A stretch of 64,000 bases of DNA from REBR01 sp033721915 (GTDB taxonomy: Bacteria > Pseudomonadota > Gammaproteobacteria > Pseudomonadales > Oleiphilaceae): assembly GCA_033721915.1 (NCBI GenBank), contig JAWWAC010000008.1, positions 12,145 through 76,144 on the forward strand, read 5' to 3'. The position numbers were made by a program, and so were the translations under genes. Shown here piece after piece: positions 1-7,853 of this stretch (position 1 is the first letter of the stretch; every line of letters starts with the position of its first letter). The notes beneath the pieces are model-generated. The model ran no database searches. It had not been told where the DNA came from and saw nothing but the letters and a program-made list of their open reading frames with translations.

Positions 1-668
1 GCCACCCGGGTGCGCTCTGTCAGGCCCTCCTGGTCCCCCAGCTCCAGGGCCAGCTCAATGTGCTGGTCCTGGTAGAGAGGGCCCACTCCGGCCGGGGTGC
101 CGGTCAGGACAACATCCCCGGGGCACAACGTAAAATGCTGGCTTATATACGACAGCAGTTCCGGTATGGCTTGCAGCATATCCCGGGTGTTGCCCTCCTG
201 GCGCAACTGGCCGTCGATGTGGGCGCTGAAGCGAAAGCGCCGGCTCGCGCTCAGCCCGTCCACCGGTGCGAACCGCGTCAGGGGGCAGGCCCCGTCAAAA
301 CCCTTGGCCAGCTCCCAGGGGTGGCCCTTTTCCTTGAGCCGATCCTGGCGATCCCGCAGAGTCAGGTCCAGTGCCAGTCCCACCCCGCGGATAGCGGCCA
401 GTGCCGTATGCTCGCCTGCACGGGTCAGTGTTTCCCCCATCAGCAGAGCCAGCTCGGTCTCAAAGTGCACCGCACCCCGGTTGACCGGCAGTGTCAGTGG
501 CTGATCCAGGTCGCACACGGCGCTGGCGGGCTTGATAAACAGCAATGGCGTGGCGGGTACCGGGTTGTTCAGTTCACGGGCATGGGCGGCGTAATTGCGA
601 CCGACACAGACCACCTTGCTGATGGGTTGCTCAAAGCGGCTGTCGTCACTGAAGCGGGCATGGATCAT
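1..668 (-). CDS. FAH-family acylpyruvate hydrolase-like protein (3' end outside window)
   Basis: Reading the minus strand from the ATG at 668 gives an open frame to the window edge, beginning MIHARFSDDSRFEQPISKVV. It contains the fumarylacetoacetate hydrolase-fold signatures: CVGRNYAAHARE near the N-terminus, HFETELALLMG (metal-binding glutamates) and LTGTPAGVGPL near the end. Family members of this short type (FAHD1/YcgM-like) hydrolyse acylpyruvates or decarboxylate oxaloacetate with Mg2+ in the cytosol. About 222 residues are visible, close to the usual 220-230, so only a few C-terminal codons should be missing. Start chosen because AGGAG lies 5 bases upstream of the ATG. Exact substrate cannot be told. 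Confidence 0.85.
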   Translation of the reverse strand, partial: MIHARFSDDSRFEQPISKVVCVGRNYAAHARELNNPVPATPLLFIKPASAVCDLDQPLTLPVNRGAVHFETELALLMGETLTRAGEHTALAAIRGVGLALDLTLRDRQDRLKEKGHPWELAKGFDGACPLTRFAPVDGLSASRRFRFSAHIDGQLRQEGNTRDMLQAIPELLSYISQHFTLCPGDVVLTGTPAGVGPLYQDQHIELALELGDQEGLTERTRV

Positions 669-877
669 GGCAGTGCTCCTGCGCATTGGGGAACCGGATT
701 CGGGCACCTCATGCTAGCACGTTTGCGGTTTTTTGCCGGAAGCGGGGGCCGGATTCCGGGGGTTGAACCAACGCCTTTTAATCCGGTATCACTACAAATA
801 CGAGACGATGGGTCCGGCCCGGAGACAGGCGGACCCTTCAAGGCAGACGCCGTAACGTAAAAAGAAAGGAGGTCGCT

Positions 878-1171
878 ATGCAGCATTGTCCTCATTGCCA
901 GAACAAACTGAGTCTGCTGGAACGGGCCAGACTCAACCATGGCACTCTGTATCACTGCCCGGCCTGCCACAAAACCTCCCTGCCGGGTGACGGCTACATG
1001 GCCCTTCACTGGATGCTGGGGGGTGGCGTTGGCGCTCTGGTGGCTTTTGTGACACCAGGGCTTGAGAGCCTGGCCCTGGGGGCCGGCGCCGGTTTGCTGG
1101 CGGGGCTGTTTTTCCTGCGCTTCGGCTCCGAGCTGTATCCCGCAAGCCGGGAGCCCAGCGGAGGCTACTGA
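878..1171 (+). CDS. Small zinc-ribbon membrane protein, function unknown
   Basis: A 97-residue protein. It begins with two CxxC pairs (CPHC at residues 4-7 and CPAC at about 28-31), a classic zinc-ribbon spacing, followed by two hydrophobic stretches (about 43-60 and 64-80) that look like a membrane hairpin rich in Gly and Ala. A strong AAAGGAGG Shine-Dalgarno sequence sits 6 bases before the ATG, which makes it a convincing gene despite its size. It precedes another small membrane protein by about 80 bases and may be cotranscribed with it. I do not recognise a named family; the zinc ribbon plus membrane hairpin is all that can be supported. Confidence 0.75.
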   Translation: MQHCPHCQNKLSLLERARLNHGTLYHCPACHKTSLPGDGYMALHWMLGGGVGALVAFVTPGLESLALGAGAGLLAGLFFLRFGSELYPASREPSGGY

Positions 1172-1252
1172 CTCCGTTATCACCGGGGATTTCTCTCCGG
1201 TGATCCAACAGGGTTACAATCCTGGGCATCCCTTGTGTCCAGGAGATTCCTT

Positions 1253-1726
1253 TTGCCGGAAGAATACGCCCCCCAGTACAGCGAGAAACAGAAACGGTTG
1301 CTGGTCTTTGTGATGGTGACCCTGTCCGCCCTGTTGATTCTGGGTGTACAGACCCTGCTTTTTCCCCAGCTGATGGCCTTTGCCAGTGTGGCCCACTGCT
1401 ATGAGATCCTCGGTGTTGAGGGCCCCAGGCTGCTGCTCTACGGCATCTTCACGGGCCTGCCGCTGTTGCTGGCGCTCACCCTGGGGGCCTGGTTCAGCTG
1501 GCGGGGGTTGCGGATTGTCCGTCACAGGCAGACCCCGTTGCCGGGGGAAAAGGTGTTCCAGACCCGCCCCATTGTGTTCGGTGACAGGGCGGTGCGCCTG
1601 GGCTGGCTGCACCACCTGCCCATGGTGCTGCTGCTGGCGTTTGCCCTCTGGGGGGCCTTCCAGGCGGAAGGGATACTGGCCGCCAGCAACGCCTTTGCGG
1701 CGGATTACCGGCTCTGTGCGTCCTGA
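1253..1726 (+). CDS. Small integral membrane protein, function unknown
   Basis: About 157 residues. Three hydrophobic segments are visible: LLVFVMVTLSALLILGVQTLLF, LLLYGIFTGLPLLLALTLGAW and LPMVLLLAFALWGAFQ, separated by a basic loop (RGLRIVRHRQ) that should be cytoplasmic. I chose the TTG at 1253 because AGGAG ends 7 bases upstream; a GTG at 1235 is in frame but lies before that ribosome site. It follows the zinc-ribbon gene in the same direction and converges on the TRIC-channel gene, whose stop lies only 11 bases away. No family assigned. Confidence 0.65.
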   Translation: MPEEYAPQYSEKQKRLLVFVMVTLSALLILGVQTLLFPQLMAFASVAHCYEILGVEGPRLLLYGIFTGLPLLLALTLGAWFSWRGLRIVRHRQTPLPGEKVFQTRPIVFGDRAVRLGWLHHLPMVLLLAFALWGAFQAEGILAASNAFAADYRLCAS

Positions 1727-1737
1727 GCCGGGCCGGC

Positions 1738-2364
1738 TTACAGGCAGTTATGATCCGGGTCCCGCTGCAGCCGGATGTCAAACTTTACCGCCAGCATCCG
1801 CACCGTGACGATAAACACGAGTCCGGTGGCCAGAGCCAGTGTCTCGTTGCCGGTCCACCAGTCCATGAAGAAGTACAGCCAGCAGCCGGCAAAGGCCACG
1901 GAGGCGTAGATCTGGTCCTTGCGGAAGATATAGGGCACTTCGTTGCACAGTGTGTCCCGCAGCAGACCGCCAAAGGTGCCTGTCATCACCCCCAGGAGTG
2001 AGGCCACAAACCAGGAGTGTTCCAGTGCCAGTGCCAGCTGTGCGCCGAGCATGGCGAAAATGCCCAGGCCAATGGCATCGGGCAGTACGATATTGCGCTC
2101 GCGGATCTTCTCCAGGGGGCGCACATAGCTGAACAGCAGCGCCATGATCAGGATCAGTATGGGCTGCTCCTGGTGCTGGATCCAGTACAGGGGGTGGTTG
2201 TCCAGAATCAGGTCCCTCAGGGTGCCGCCCCCCAGGGCGGTAATAAAGGCAATGGAGAACACCCCCACCGGGTCCATGTTCTTGGCCCTGGCGGCAATCA
2301 TGCCGGAGGTGGCAAAGGCCACCACACCCACCATTTCCAGCAGATAAATCACATCAAACCCCAT
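1738..2364 (-). CDS. Trimeric intracellular cation (TRIC) channel-family protein (UPF0126, YicG/YadS-like)
   Basis: 208 residues with about seven hydrophobic segments and the family hallmark GGGTLRDLILDNHPLYW near residue 45, plus the internal repeat of that motif, GTFGGLLRDTLCNEVPYIF, near residue 130. This two-repeat architecture is that of the bacterial TRIC/UPF0126 family in the inner membrane, proposed to conduct K+ and, in some bacteria, glycine. Length matches the family (about 200-215). The ATG at 2364 is the natural start. It stands alone between two plus-strand units. The cargo in this organism is unknown. Confidence 0.88.
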   Translation of the reverse strand: MGFDVIYLLEMVGVVAFATSGMIAARAKNMDPVGVFSIAFITALGGGTLRDLILDNHPLYWIQHQEQPILILIMALLFSYVRPLEKIRERNIVLPDAIGLGIFAMLGAQLALALEHSWFVASLLGVMTGTFGGLLRDTLCNEVPYIFRKDQIYASVAFAGCWLYFFMDWWTGNETLALATGLVFIVTVRMLAVKFDIRLQRDPDHNCL

Positions 2365-2498
2365 GGGGGAAACCTCGGTCTGGTTCGGTACGGGCCATTT
2401 CGCGGGCGCAACTATACGGGTTTCTGTGCACTATTGCACCAGAGGAGGGCCTTTCCCCTCTGGTTTTATTCACAATACTGATAGTCGGCAATTACAAA

Positions 2499-2512
2499 GA
2501 TTCATTTGAATC
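2499..2512. promoter_or_regulatory. Inverted repeat GATTCA-TT-TGAATC upstream of the oxidoreductase
   Basis: A perfect 6-bp inverted repeat with a 2-bp spacer lies about 55 bases before the quinone oxidoreductase start, in an AT-rich stretch that also divides it from the divergent TRIC gene. Position and symmetry fit a regulator operator. No cognate regulator is next to it, so the role is inferred. Confidence 0.35.
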
Positions 2513-2566
2513 ATAGTATCCGCCGGGACATGATGACGGGCTGAACCAACAATAAAAGAGGTGAGT

Positions 2567-3547
2567 ATGCGAGCGATCCTGTGCAAGGAATACGGTCCGG
2601 CGGAGTCGCTGGTGATCGAGGATGTGGCATCGCCACAGGCCAAGGGCAGTGGCGTCAAGGTGCGGGTGAAGGCGGCGGGCCTGAACTTCCCGGATACACT
2701 GATCATTGAAGGCAAGTACCAGCTCAAGCCCTCCATGCCCTTTTCTCCCGGTGGCGAGATGGCCGGTGAGGTGCTGGAGGTGGGCGAGAAGGTGACCCGC
2801 TTCAAGGCCGGCGACCGGGTCATGGGCCTGACCGGTTACGGGGCCTTTGCCGAGGAAGTGGTGGTGCCTGAGGCGCAGCTGATCCCCACCCCGGACGGCA
2901 TGAGCGATCAGGAAGCGGCGGCGTTTTCCATGGTCTACGGCACCTCTTACCACGCACTGAAGCAGCGGGCGGATATCCAGCCCGGCGAGAAGCTGCTGGT
3001 GCTGGGGGCCAGTGGTGGAGTGGGTCTGGCCACAGTGGAGCTGGGCAAGATCATGGGCGCCCATGTGATTGCGGCGGCCAGCTCGGCGGACAAGCTGGAA
3101 GTGGCCAAAGAAGCCGGTGCCGATGAGCTGATCAACTACACCGAAGAGAACCTCAAGGACGCGGTCAAGGCCCGGGCCCGGCAGGGGGTGGACGTGGTCT
3201 ACGACCCGGTGGGTGGCGACTTCACGGAACAGGCACTGCGTTGCATGGCCTGGAAGGGGCGGCACCTGATTATCGGTTTTGCCGCCGGTGATATCCCGAA
3301 GATTCCGGCGAACCTGCCGCTGCTCAAGGGCTGCTCGGTGGTCGGCGTATTCTGGGGCAACTTCACCATGCAGGAGCCCAAGGTGAATATGCAGAACATC
3401 ATGGAGCTGCTGCAGATGTACAGCCAGGGCAAGCTCAAGCCTCGTGTCAGCGAGGTCTATGACTTTGAGGATTACGCCTCGGCCCTCAATGCCCTGACCC
3501 AGCGTAAGGCCAAGGGCAAGATTGTGCTGAACGTGGCCTCGGACTGA
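2567..3547 (+). CDS. Zinc-independent NADPH:quinone oxidoreductase / MDR-family enoyl reductase
   Basis: 326 residues of the medium-chain dehydrogenase/reductase superfamily, QOR branch. The N-terminal GroES-like part carries VKAAGLNFPDTLI and FSPGGEMAGEV; the NADPH-binding Rossmann motif is GASGGVGLATVELGK near residue 147. No zinc-binding cysteines or histidines are at the catalytic positions, as expected for zinc-free quinone reductases and related enoyl reductases. It should reduce quinones or activated double bonds in the cytosol with NADPH. The ATG at 2567 follows AGAGG by 5 bases; a GTG at 2561 overlaps that ribosome site and is less likely. A clear intrinsic terminator follows. Monocistronic. 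Confidence 0.88.
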   Translation: MRAILCKEYGPAESLVIEDVASPQAKGSGVKVRVKAAGLNFPDTLIIEGKYQLKPSMPFSPGGEMAGEVLEVGEKVTRFKAGDRVMGLTGYGAFAEEVVVPEAQLIPTPDGMSDQEAAAFSMVYGTSYHALKQRADIQPGEKLLVLGASGGVGLATVELGKIMGAHVIAAASSADKLEVAKEAGADELINYTEENLKDAVKARARQGVDVVYDPVGGDFTEQALRCMAWKGRHLIIGFAAGDIPKIPANLPLLKGCSVVGVFWGNFTMQEPKVNMQNIMELLQMYSQGKLKPRVSEVYDFEDYASALNALTQRKAKGKIVLNVASD

Positions 3548-3573
3548 GAGGCGAGTCCGGATTTTCAGCCCCG

Positions 3574-3601
3574 AAAAGGCGCACCCTGGGTGCGCCTTTT
3601 T
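3574..3601 (+). terminator. Intrinsic terminator after the quinone oxidoreductase
   Basis: GGCGCA and TGCGCC arms around a CCCTGGG loop, preceded by AAAA and followed by TTTTT. It starts 27 bases after the oxidoreductase stop codon. Confidence 0.85.
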
Positions 3602-3679
3602 CTGTAATGAAACCCGAAAACCGGCATTGGATGCCATGTACCCGGAGGGGCTGTAGTGTGCCAGATGGTCCTTGTTGAA

Positions 3680-3775
3680 TCAGTGGTGATACCGAAGCTG
3701 GGCGATAAGCAAAGCGTCAGCCGTGACCTTGTACACCATTCGGTGCTCATCATTTATGCGTCGTGCCCAGTAACC
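3680..3775 (-). pseudogene. C-terminal fragment of a YoeB-type mRNA-interferase toxin
   Basis: The minus strand encodes a run of about 31 residues ending in a stop: GYWARRINDEHRMVY, then KVTADALLIAQLRYHH. This is the conserved C-terminal third of YoeB/Txe toxins (RRINDEHRLVY and the terminal RYH are family hallmarks and include catalytic Arg and His). Upstream the frame loses similarity and has no start or N-terminal toxin sequence, and no YefM-type antitoxin gene is present. I read it as a decayed toxin-antitoxin locus, adjacent to an intact one. Confidence 0.75.
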
Positions 3776-3835
3776 GGCGCGTGAGCCGGGCGTTGGGCGA
3801 CAAGAAAAGGCGCATGGGTCCGGTGCAAGGGAGTG

Positions 3836-3852
3836 GTATGATATTGTCATAC
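3836..3852. promoter_or_regulatory. Palindromic operator of the ParD/ParE-type toxin-antitoxin pair
   Basis: GTATGA-TATTG-TCATAC is a perfect 6-bp inverted repeat with a 5-bp spacer, ending 32 bases before the antitoxin ATG. Antitoxins of this ribbon-helix-helix type normally repress their own promoter at such palindromes. Function inferred from position and symmetry. Confidence 0.6.
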
Positions 3853-3884
3853 TTTTGCTATGTTGGGAGCATCAGCAATGATGC

Positions 3885-4133
3885 ATGCACCGGAAAACCA
3901 TCACGCTGACTGAACAACAAGACGACTGGGTGAAAGCCCAGATTGAAAGCGGCCACTTTGGCAATGACAGTGAGTACATCCGCGATCTCATCCGAAGGGA
4001 TCAGCAGGCGAAAGAACGTCTTGCCACGTTGAGGCAAGCCCTCGTTGAGGGTGAGTCAAGCGGGGAACCGAAACCGTTGGATATATCGGCTATCAAGGCG
4101 GCCGCCCGTAAGTGGATCAAGGCGGCTGATTAG
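3885..4133 (+). CDS. parD: ParD-family ribbon-helix-helix antitoxin
   Basis: 82 residues. The N-terminus KTITLTEQQDDWVKAQIESG is the beta-strand and first helix of a CopG/ParD ribbon-helix-helix DNA-binding domain, followed by GNDSEYIRDLIRRDQ. The C-terminal half (about 45-82) is charged and would wrap the toxin. It binds and neutralises the ParE toxin encoded directly downstream and should autorepress the operon through the palindrome at 3836-3852. The start is the ATG at 3885; other ATGs lie just upstream at 3878 and 3881 but in different frames. The stop codon overlaps the toxin start by one base, indicating translational coupling. Confidence 0.88.
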   Translation: MHRKTITLTEQQDDWVKAQIESGHFGNDSEYIRDLIRRDQQAKERLATLRQALVEGESSGEPKPLDISAIKAAARKWIKAAD

Positions 4134-4429
4134 TGCTTAAGTTGAGCGTCACGCCGAAGGCGGAATCAGACCTCATCGGAGTTTGGGTGTATCCCTGCGA
4201 AGAATGGGGCGTTGATGAGGCGGATCACTACCTGGATCGGCTTGAGGTAGGCATGAAACGGCTGACTGATCATCCATTACTTGGCGCGAACTACAGTCAT
4301 GTTCTTACAGGGTATCGCAGATTACAGGTCGAGCATCACTCTGTTTTTTATCAATGGCTTGAATCGGAAGTGCTCGTTGTTCGCGTGCTGCACGAGGACA
4401 TGGATGCACCGGAAAGGCTTCTGGAGTAG
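4133..4429 (+). CDS. parE: ParE/RelE-superfamily toxin
   Basis: 98 residues, beginning with a GTG that shares a base with the antitoxin stop (TAGTG). Family features are the N-terminal strand LSVTPKAESDLIGVWVY, the helix EEWGVDEADHYLDRLE, the central GYRRLQVEHHSVFYQ and the C-terminal VVRVLHEDMD, all typical of ParE toxins that inhibit DNA gyrase. Length matches ParE (about 95-103). Held inactive by the ParD antitoxin. This is not topoisomerase IV subunit B, which shares the gene name and lies at 32037-33935. It appears intact; activity is inferred. Confidence 0.86.
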   Translation: MLKLSVTPKAESDLIGVWVYPCEEWGVDEADHYLDRLEVGMKRLTDHPLLGANYSHVLTGYRRLQVEHHSVFYQWLESEVLVVRVLHEDMDAPERLLE

Positions 4430-4535
4430 TGGGACTAGATTTTCGGCACAGCTTCAAGATTTTCATCGAAAAATTTACGGGGTCTGACCAGGCCATTGAT
4501 CTGAATTCATGGGGATTTTCCGGTGTTTTCGGCTG

Positions 4536-4561
4536 AATAATGCCCTTACGGGCGTTATTTC
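4536..4561 (+). terminator. Hairpin terminator after the toxin gene
   Basis: AATAATGCCC and GGGCGTTATT pair (one G-U) around TTAC, then TTT. It lies about 105 bases after the toxin stop and would end the toxin-antitoxin transcript. Confidence 0.55.
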
Positions 4562-4607
4562 CCCCCTGGAAAACCCTTTCTAAGGTTCTCCGTCACCCGT
4601 CACCGAT

Positions 4608-4636
4608 AAAAAGGGCGCCTTGAAGGCGCCCTTTTT
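4608..4636. terminator. Bidirectional intrinsic terminator between the toxin gene and atuH
   Basis: AAAAAGGGCGCC-TTGAA-GGCGCCCTTTTT is symmetric, with A and T runs on both sides. It lies 21 bases past the atuH stop (minus strand) and can terminate both the atu operon and transcripts from the left. Confidence 0.85.
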
Positions 4637-4656
4637 GTTGGTTTCTGGTCTGAGGC

Positions 4657-6489
4657 TCAGAAGGCGTACCGGCCCTGGTCGATGTCCTCGACCATTTTCT
4701 GGTCCAGTTTCTGGTAGCCGGGTTCCCGGGGGAGCTTGGCGTAGACTTCGTCGTTGTTGTCCTGCAGGTGGTAGGCCTGTTTCTGCAGGTCCGTTTTCTT
4801 GTACTTGAAGGTGCCGGTTTTCTCGATGGCATCCGTGACCCGGACAAAAACCGGCACGGCGTAGGCGGGCAGGTTGTCGCTCAGGTACTGGTAGAACTTC
4901 TGCAGGTCGAGCTGGCTGTCGTCCGTGGGGACAATGGTGGCCATGCCAGCCTTGCCGTTGGTGCCCGGGATCTCCACGCCGTAGACGATGGCCTCTTCAA
5001 TGCCGTCGAAGCCGTCCATGACGTTTTCCACTTCCGTGGTGGACACGTTCTCGCCCTTCCAGCGGAAGGTGTCACCCATGCGGTCCACAAACTGCAGGTG
5101 GCGGCAGCCCAGGTTCTTCAGCAGGTCGCCGGTGTTGAAGTAGGCGTCGCCCTTGCTGAAGGCGTCCCGCACAATGGCCTTTTCGGTGGCTTCTTTCTGG
5201 GTGTAGCCCTCGAAGTTCCACTTCTTGGTGATCTTGCCCAGAAGCAGTCCCGGTTCGCCCTTTTTCACTTCCTCAAGGCGCCCCTTTGCGTTACGGATGG
5301 GCTCCTTGGTGCCTTCCTTGTAGCGCACCAGCTTGAAGGGGGCGGTGGACATGCCCACGGTGCGGTCCATGTTGAAGACGTTGGTGAAGCCGATGTTGCC
5401 CTCGCTGGAGGCGTACAGCTCCGAGACCTGCTCGATGCCGAAGCGCTCCTTGAACTCGTTCCAGATGGAGGGGCGCAGGCCATTGCCCACCATCTTGCGC
5501 AGCGGGTGGTTACGGTCCTGTGGAGAAGGGGGGGCGTTGAGCAGGTAGCGGCACAGCTCGCCCACGTAACCGAAGGTGGTGGCGTTGTAGTAGCGCACAT
5601 CGTCCCAGAATTTGCTGGCGCTGAAGCGGCGCTTGATGACGATGGCGGAGCCACCGGCCAGTACCGCACCCCAGCACACCACCAGTGCGGTGGCATGGTA
5701 GAAGGGCAGTGTGCAGTAGAGGACGTCGTCTTCGGTCATGGACAGGGAGATCAGGCCGAAGCCGCCCAGTGCCTTCATGAACTTCACATGGCTGCCCGGG
5801 GCGGCCTTGGGCAGGCCGGTGGTGCCGGAGGTGAACATGTAGATGGCGGTGTCACCCAGTGTGGGGGGATCGCTCAGTGTGGGTTTGCTGGTGCTGTAGC
5901 TGCGGACCATTTCCGCCAGGTTGTCGTAGCCCTGTGGCACCTGGCCTGGGTTCTCGCGGGTGTCCTGGTCGGCCAGGCAGAGCCAGCCGTGGCTGTGGCT
6001 GATCTCCAGGCTGTCACGGATGCCGTCGATGGACTCCACCACTTCGTGGCCCACCACAATCATGCGCGGCTTGATCAGGTTGATGCTGTGCTCCAGCACA
6101 CGGCCCTTCTGGGAGGTGTTCAGCATGGCGCAGGCCACGCCTACCTTGGCGGCGCCGGTGAGCACGGCCAGCAGCTCAGGGCGGTTCTCCAGCATGATGG
6201 CGATGCTGTCGCCCTTCTGCAGGCCCTGTGCCCGGAAGAAGTGGGCGTACTGGTTGGCCCAGGCATTGAAGGTGGCGTAGCTGATGCGGCGGTCTTCGTA
6301 GAAAATGGCCGGGTTGTCGGCGAATTTTTCTGCATTGCGCTCGATCAGGGTACCCAGTGTCAGTGGCTTGTTACGACGCTTGATGCCGTAGTAATACAGT
6401 CCGCGGACGATAAAGGGGAGGCGCTTCATTACCAATGGAAGCTGCCGCCCGATGTCCCGGGCGGTGATCTGGTCTTCTGCTGCGCTCAT
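4657..6489 (-). CDS. atuH: Long-chain (acyclic terpenyl) acyl-CoA synthetase, AtuH-like
   Basis: 610 residues of the ANL adenylating-enzyme family, FATP/very-long-chain acyl-CoA synthetase branch. The AMP-binding P-loop TSGTTGLPK is at residues 220-228. ELYASSEGN, YFNTGDLL and RWKGENVSTTEVEN, with the hinge Arg and the A8 loop, follow in the usual order. It should activate a carboxylic acid to its CoA thioester with ATP, here probably citronellate or geranate, feeding the atu pathway. It is last in the operon, 354 bases after atuG, so it may also have its own promoter. A good AAGGA site sits 7 bases before the ATG. The name rests on position in an otherwise complete atu cluster; other fatty acyl substrates are possible. 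Confidence 0.82.
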   Translation of the reverse strand: MSAAEDQITARDIGRQLPLVMKRLPFIVRGLYYYGIKRRNKPLTLGTLIERNAEKFADNPAIFYEDRRISYATFNAWANQYAHFFRAQGLQKGDSIAIMLENRPELLAVLTGAAKVGVACAMLNTSQKGRVLEHSINLIKPRMIVVGHEVVESIDGIRDSLEISHSHGWLCLADQDTRENPGQVPQGYDNLAEMVRSYSTSKPTLSDPPTLGDTAIYMFTSGTTGLPKAAPGSHVKFMKALGGFGLISLSMTEDDVLYCTLPFYHATALVVCWGAVLAGGSAIVIKRRFSASKFWDDVRYYNATTFGYVGELCRYLLNAPPSPQDRNHPLRKMVGNGLRPSIWNEFKERFGIEQVSELYASSEGNIGFTNVFNMDRTVGMSTAPFKLVRYKEGTKEPIRNAKGRLEEVKKGEPGLLLGKITKKWNFEGYTQKEATEKAIVRDAFSKGDAYFNTGDLLKNLGCRHLQFVDRMGDTFRWKGENVSTTEVENVMDGFDGIEEAIVYGVEIPGTNGKAGMATIVPTDDSQLDLQKFYQYLSDNLPAYAVPVFVRVTDAIEKTGTFKYKKTDLQKQAYHLQDNNDEVYAKLPREPGYQKLDQKMVEDIDQGRYAF

Positions 6490-6843
6490 AGTGGGTTCCT
6501 TTGTGGTCTTTTCCAGTTGAGAGCGGACTCTGGCGATGGCCAGGACGCGTCCGGTTCCGGTTGTCGGGGACGGTTCTCCCGGCGAGTCCCCAGAGGCGGC
6601 GCCTCACGGATGCAGGCTGGGCTGGCAAGGGCGCCATCATGATTCCTGATGGTACATGGATGGAGCGAGAATAAGGGATCGGGGGGCGGGTGATATTGGC
6701 AATTGTGACGGATGGCACCGGCAATCAGGCGTGAGGGGCCCTATCCGGTAAGGGCGCCAGTGCTGGAGGCCCCTGTCAGGAGGGCCACAGCCAGGGCTTG
6801 CGGGAGGTGGCGCCTTTGGCAGTGGCCGTTCAGGAAGCGGGGA
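6490..6843. other. Intergenic gap between atuG and atuH
   Basis: Non-coding as far as I can see. The AGGGGCC and GGCCCCT arms near 6733-6777 can form a long imperfect hairpin, and an AT-rich stretch near 6640-6710 could hold a secondary promoter for atuH. I see no tRNA or conserved RNA. Confidence 0.4.
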
Positions 6844-7677
6844 TTATTCGTCCAGGAACAGATCCGTCATCAGCTCAGGGCCGTCCGGGTCGTAACGGTA
6901 CTGGCTGAAGTCCTGCACGCCTTCCTGCCTGAGGACGTCCTCGTCTATCATGCACTGGCCGGTGGTCTGCTCCGGCGCACGGCGCAGCAGTGCCAGTGCC
7001 GCATCCGCCATGATGGCCGGGTGGCGGCCACGGGCCATCATGTCCGGACCGCCCACTTCGAACTCGATGGCGGCGGTGGCAATCAGCGTACGTGGCCACA
7101 GGGAGTTGACCGCCACGGGCAGGCTGCGGAACTCCTCCGCCATGCCCAGTGTGAGCATGGACATGCCGTACTTGCTCAGTGTGTAGGGGGCGTGCTGGGC
7201 AAACCATTTGGGGTTGAGGTTCAGCGGTGGTGACAGGTTGAGGATATGGCCATGGTCCGATTCACGCAGCCAGGGCAGTGCGGCCTGGCTGCAGACAAAG
7301 ACGGCGCGGCTGTTGACCGACTGCATCAGGTCGTAGCGCTTCACCGGCAGCTGGGCCACCCCCTGCAGGCGGATGGCGCCGGCGTTGTTCACCAGGCAGT
7401 CGATGCCGCCAAAGTGTTCCGCCGCCTTGGCCATGGCGTCTTTCACTGACTCGGCATCCTGTACGTCCAGCTGCAGTGGCAGTGCCTGCCCGCCGGCCTG
7501 GCGGACTTCCTCGGCCACCTCGTGGATGGTGCCGGGCAGCTTGGGGTGGGGTTCTGCGGATTTGGCGGCGATCACCACATTGGCGCCATCGCCGGCAAAG
7601 GCCAGTGCCATGGCGCGGCCGATGCCGCGGCTGGCGCCGGTGATAAAAACGGTTCTGTTGCGCAGTGTCCGGCTCAT
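6844..7677 (-). CDS. atuG: Short-chain dehydrogenase AtuG-like (HSDL2-type)
   Basis: 277 residues, classical SDR Rossmann fold: TGASRGIG at 13-20 binds NAD(P), NNAG at 96-99, Ser148, and the catalytic YTLSK with Tyr164 and Lys168. The long C-terminal part resembles the dehydrogenase domain of HSDL2-type proteins. In the atu pathway such a dehydrogenase is thought to oxidise an alcohol or 3-hydroxyacyl-CoA intermediate of citronellol/geraniol breakdown; the exact step is not settled. AAGGAG sits about 8 bases before the ATG. It lies between atuF and atuH in the canonical order. Confidence 0.82.
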   Translation of the reverse strand: MSRTLRNRTVFITGASRGIGRAMALAFAGDGANVVIAAKSAEPHPKLPGTIHEVAEEVRQAGGQALPLQLDVQDAESVKDAMAKAAEHFGGIDCLVNNAGAIRLQGVAQLPVKRYDLMQSVNSRAVFVCSQAALPWLRESDHGHILNLSPPLNLNPKWFAQHAPYTLSKYGMSMLTLGMAEEFRSLPVAVNSLWPRTLIATAAIEFEVGGPDMMARGRHPAIMADAALALLRRAPEQTTGQCMIDEDVLRQEGVQDFSQYRYDPDGPELMTDLFLDE

Positions 7678-7741
7678 TGGGCTGTCTCCTTGGCTTGGGC
7701 CCGGTGTGAGTTGGTCCGGGCCCGTAACGGTCTCTTGTGTC

Positions 7742-7853
7742 GGCTCAGGGCAGCTTTCTACCGAATCCGGCTCAGGGCTGCCTCTCGGGCTCAGGGCTGC
7801 TCTGGCTCAGAGTGTTTCTCTGGCTCAGGGCTGTCCGATCCATCGGGCTCAAT
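7742..7853. repeat. Degenerate GGCTCAGGGCTG repeats across the atuF 3' end
   Basis: Six copies of GGCTCAG(GGCTG), some imperfect, begin at 7742, 7769, 7788, 7804, 7822 and 7846 with irregular spacing of 16-27 bases. On the atuF coding strand they read as CAGCCCTGAGCC and encode Pro/Glu/Ser-rich residues at the carboxylase C-terminus. The last in-gene unit supplies the TGA stop, and more copies continue in the untranslated region. Confidence 0.6.

Noticed and set aside
4133..4429. Reading this small gene as topoisomerase IV parE because of the shared name
   Set aside because: It is a 98-residue RelE-fold toxin; the topoisomerase gene is at 32037-33935.
4768..6642. A 624-codon plus-strand open frame
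   Set aside because: It is antisense to atuH, His/Gly/Val-rich in the way reverse frames of GC-rich genes are, and lacks any domain; atuH has full ANL motifs.
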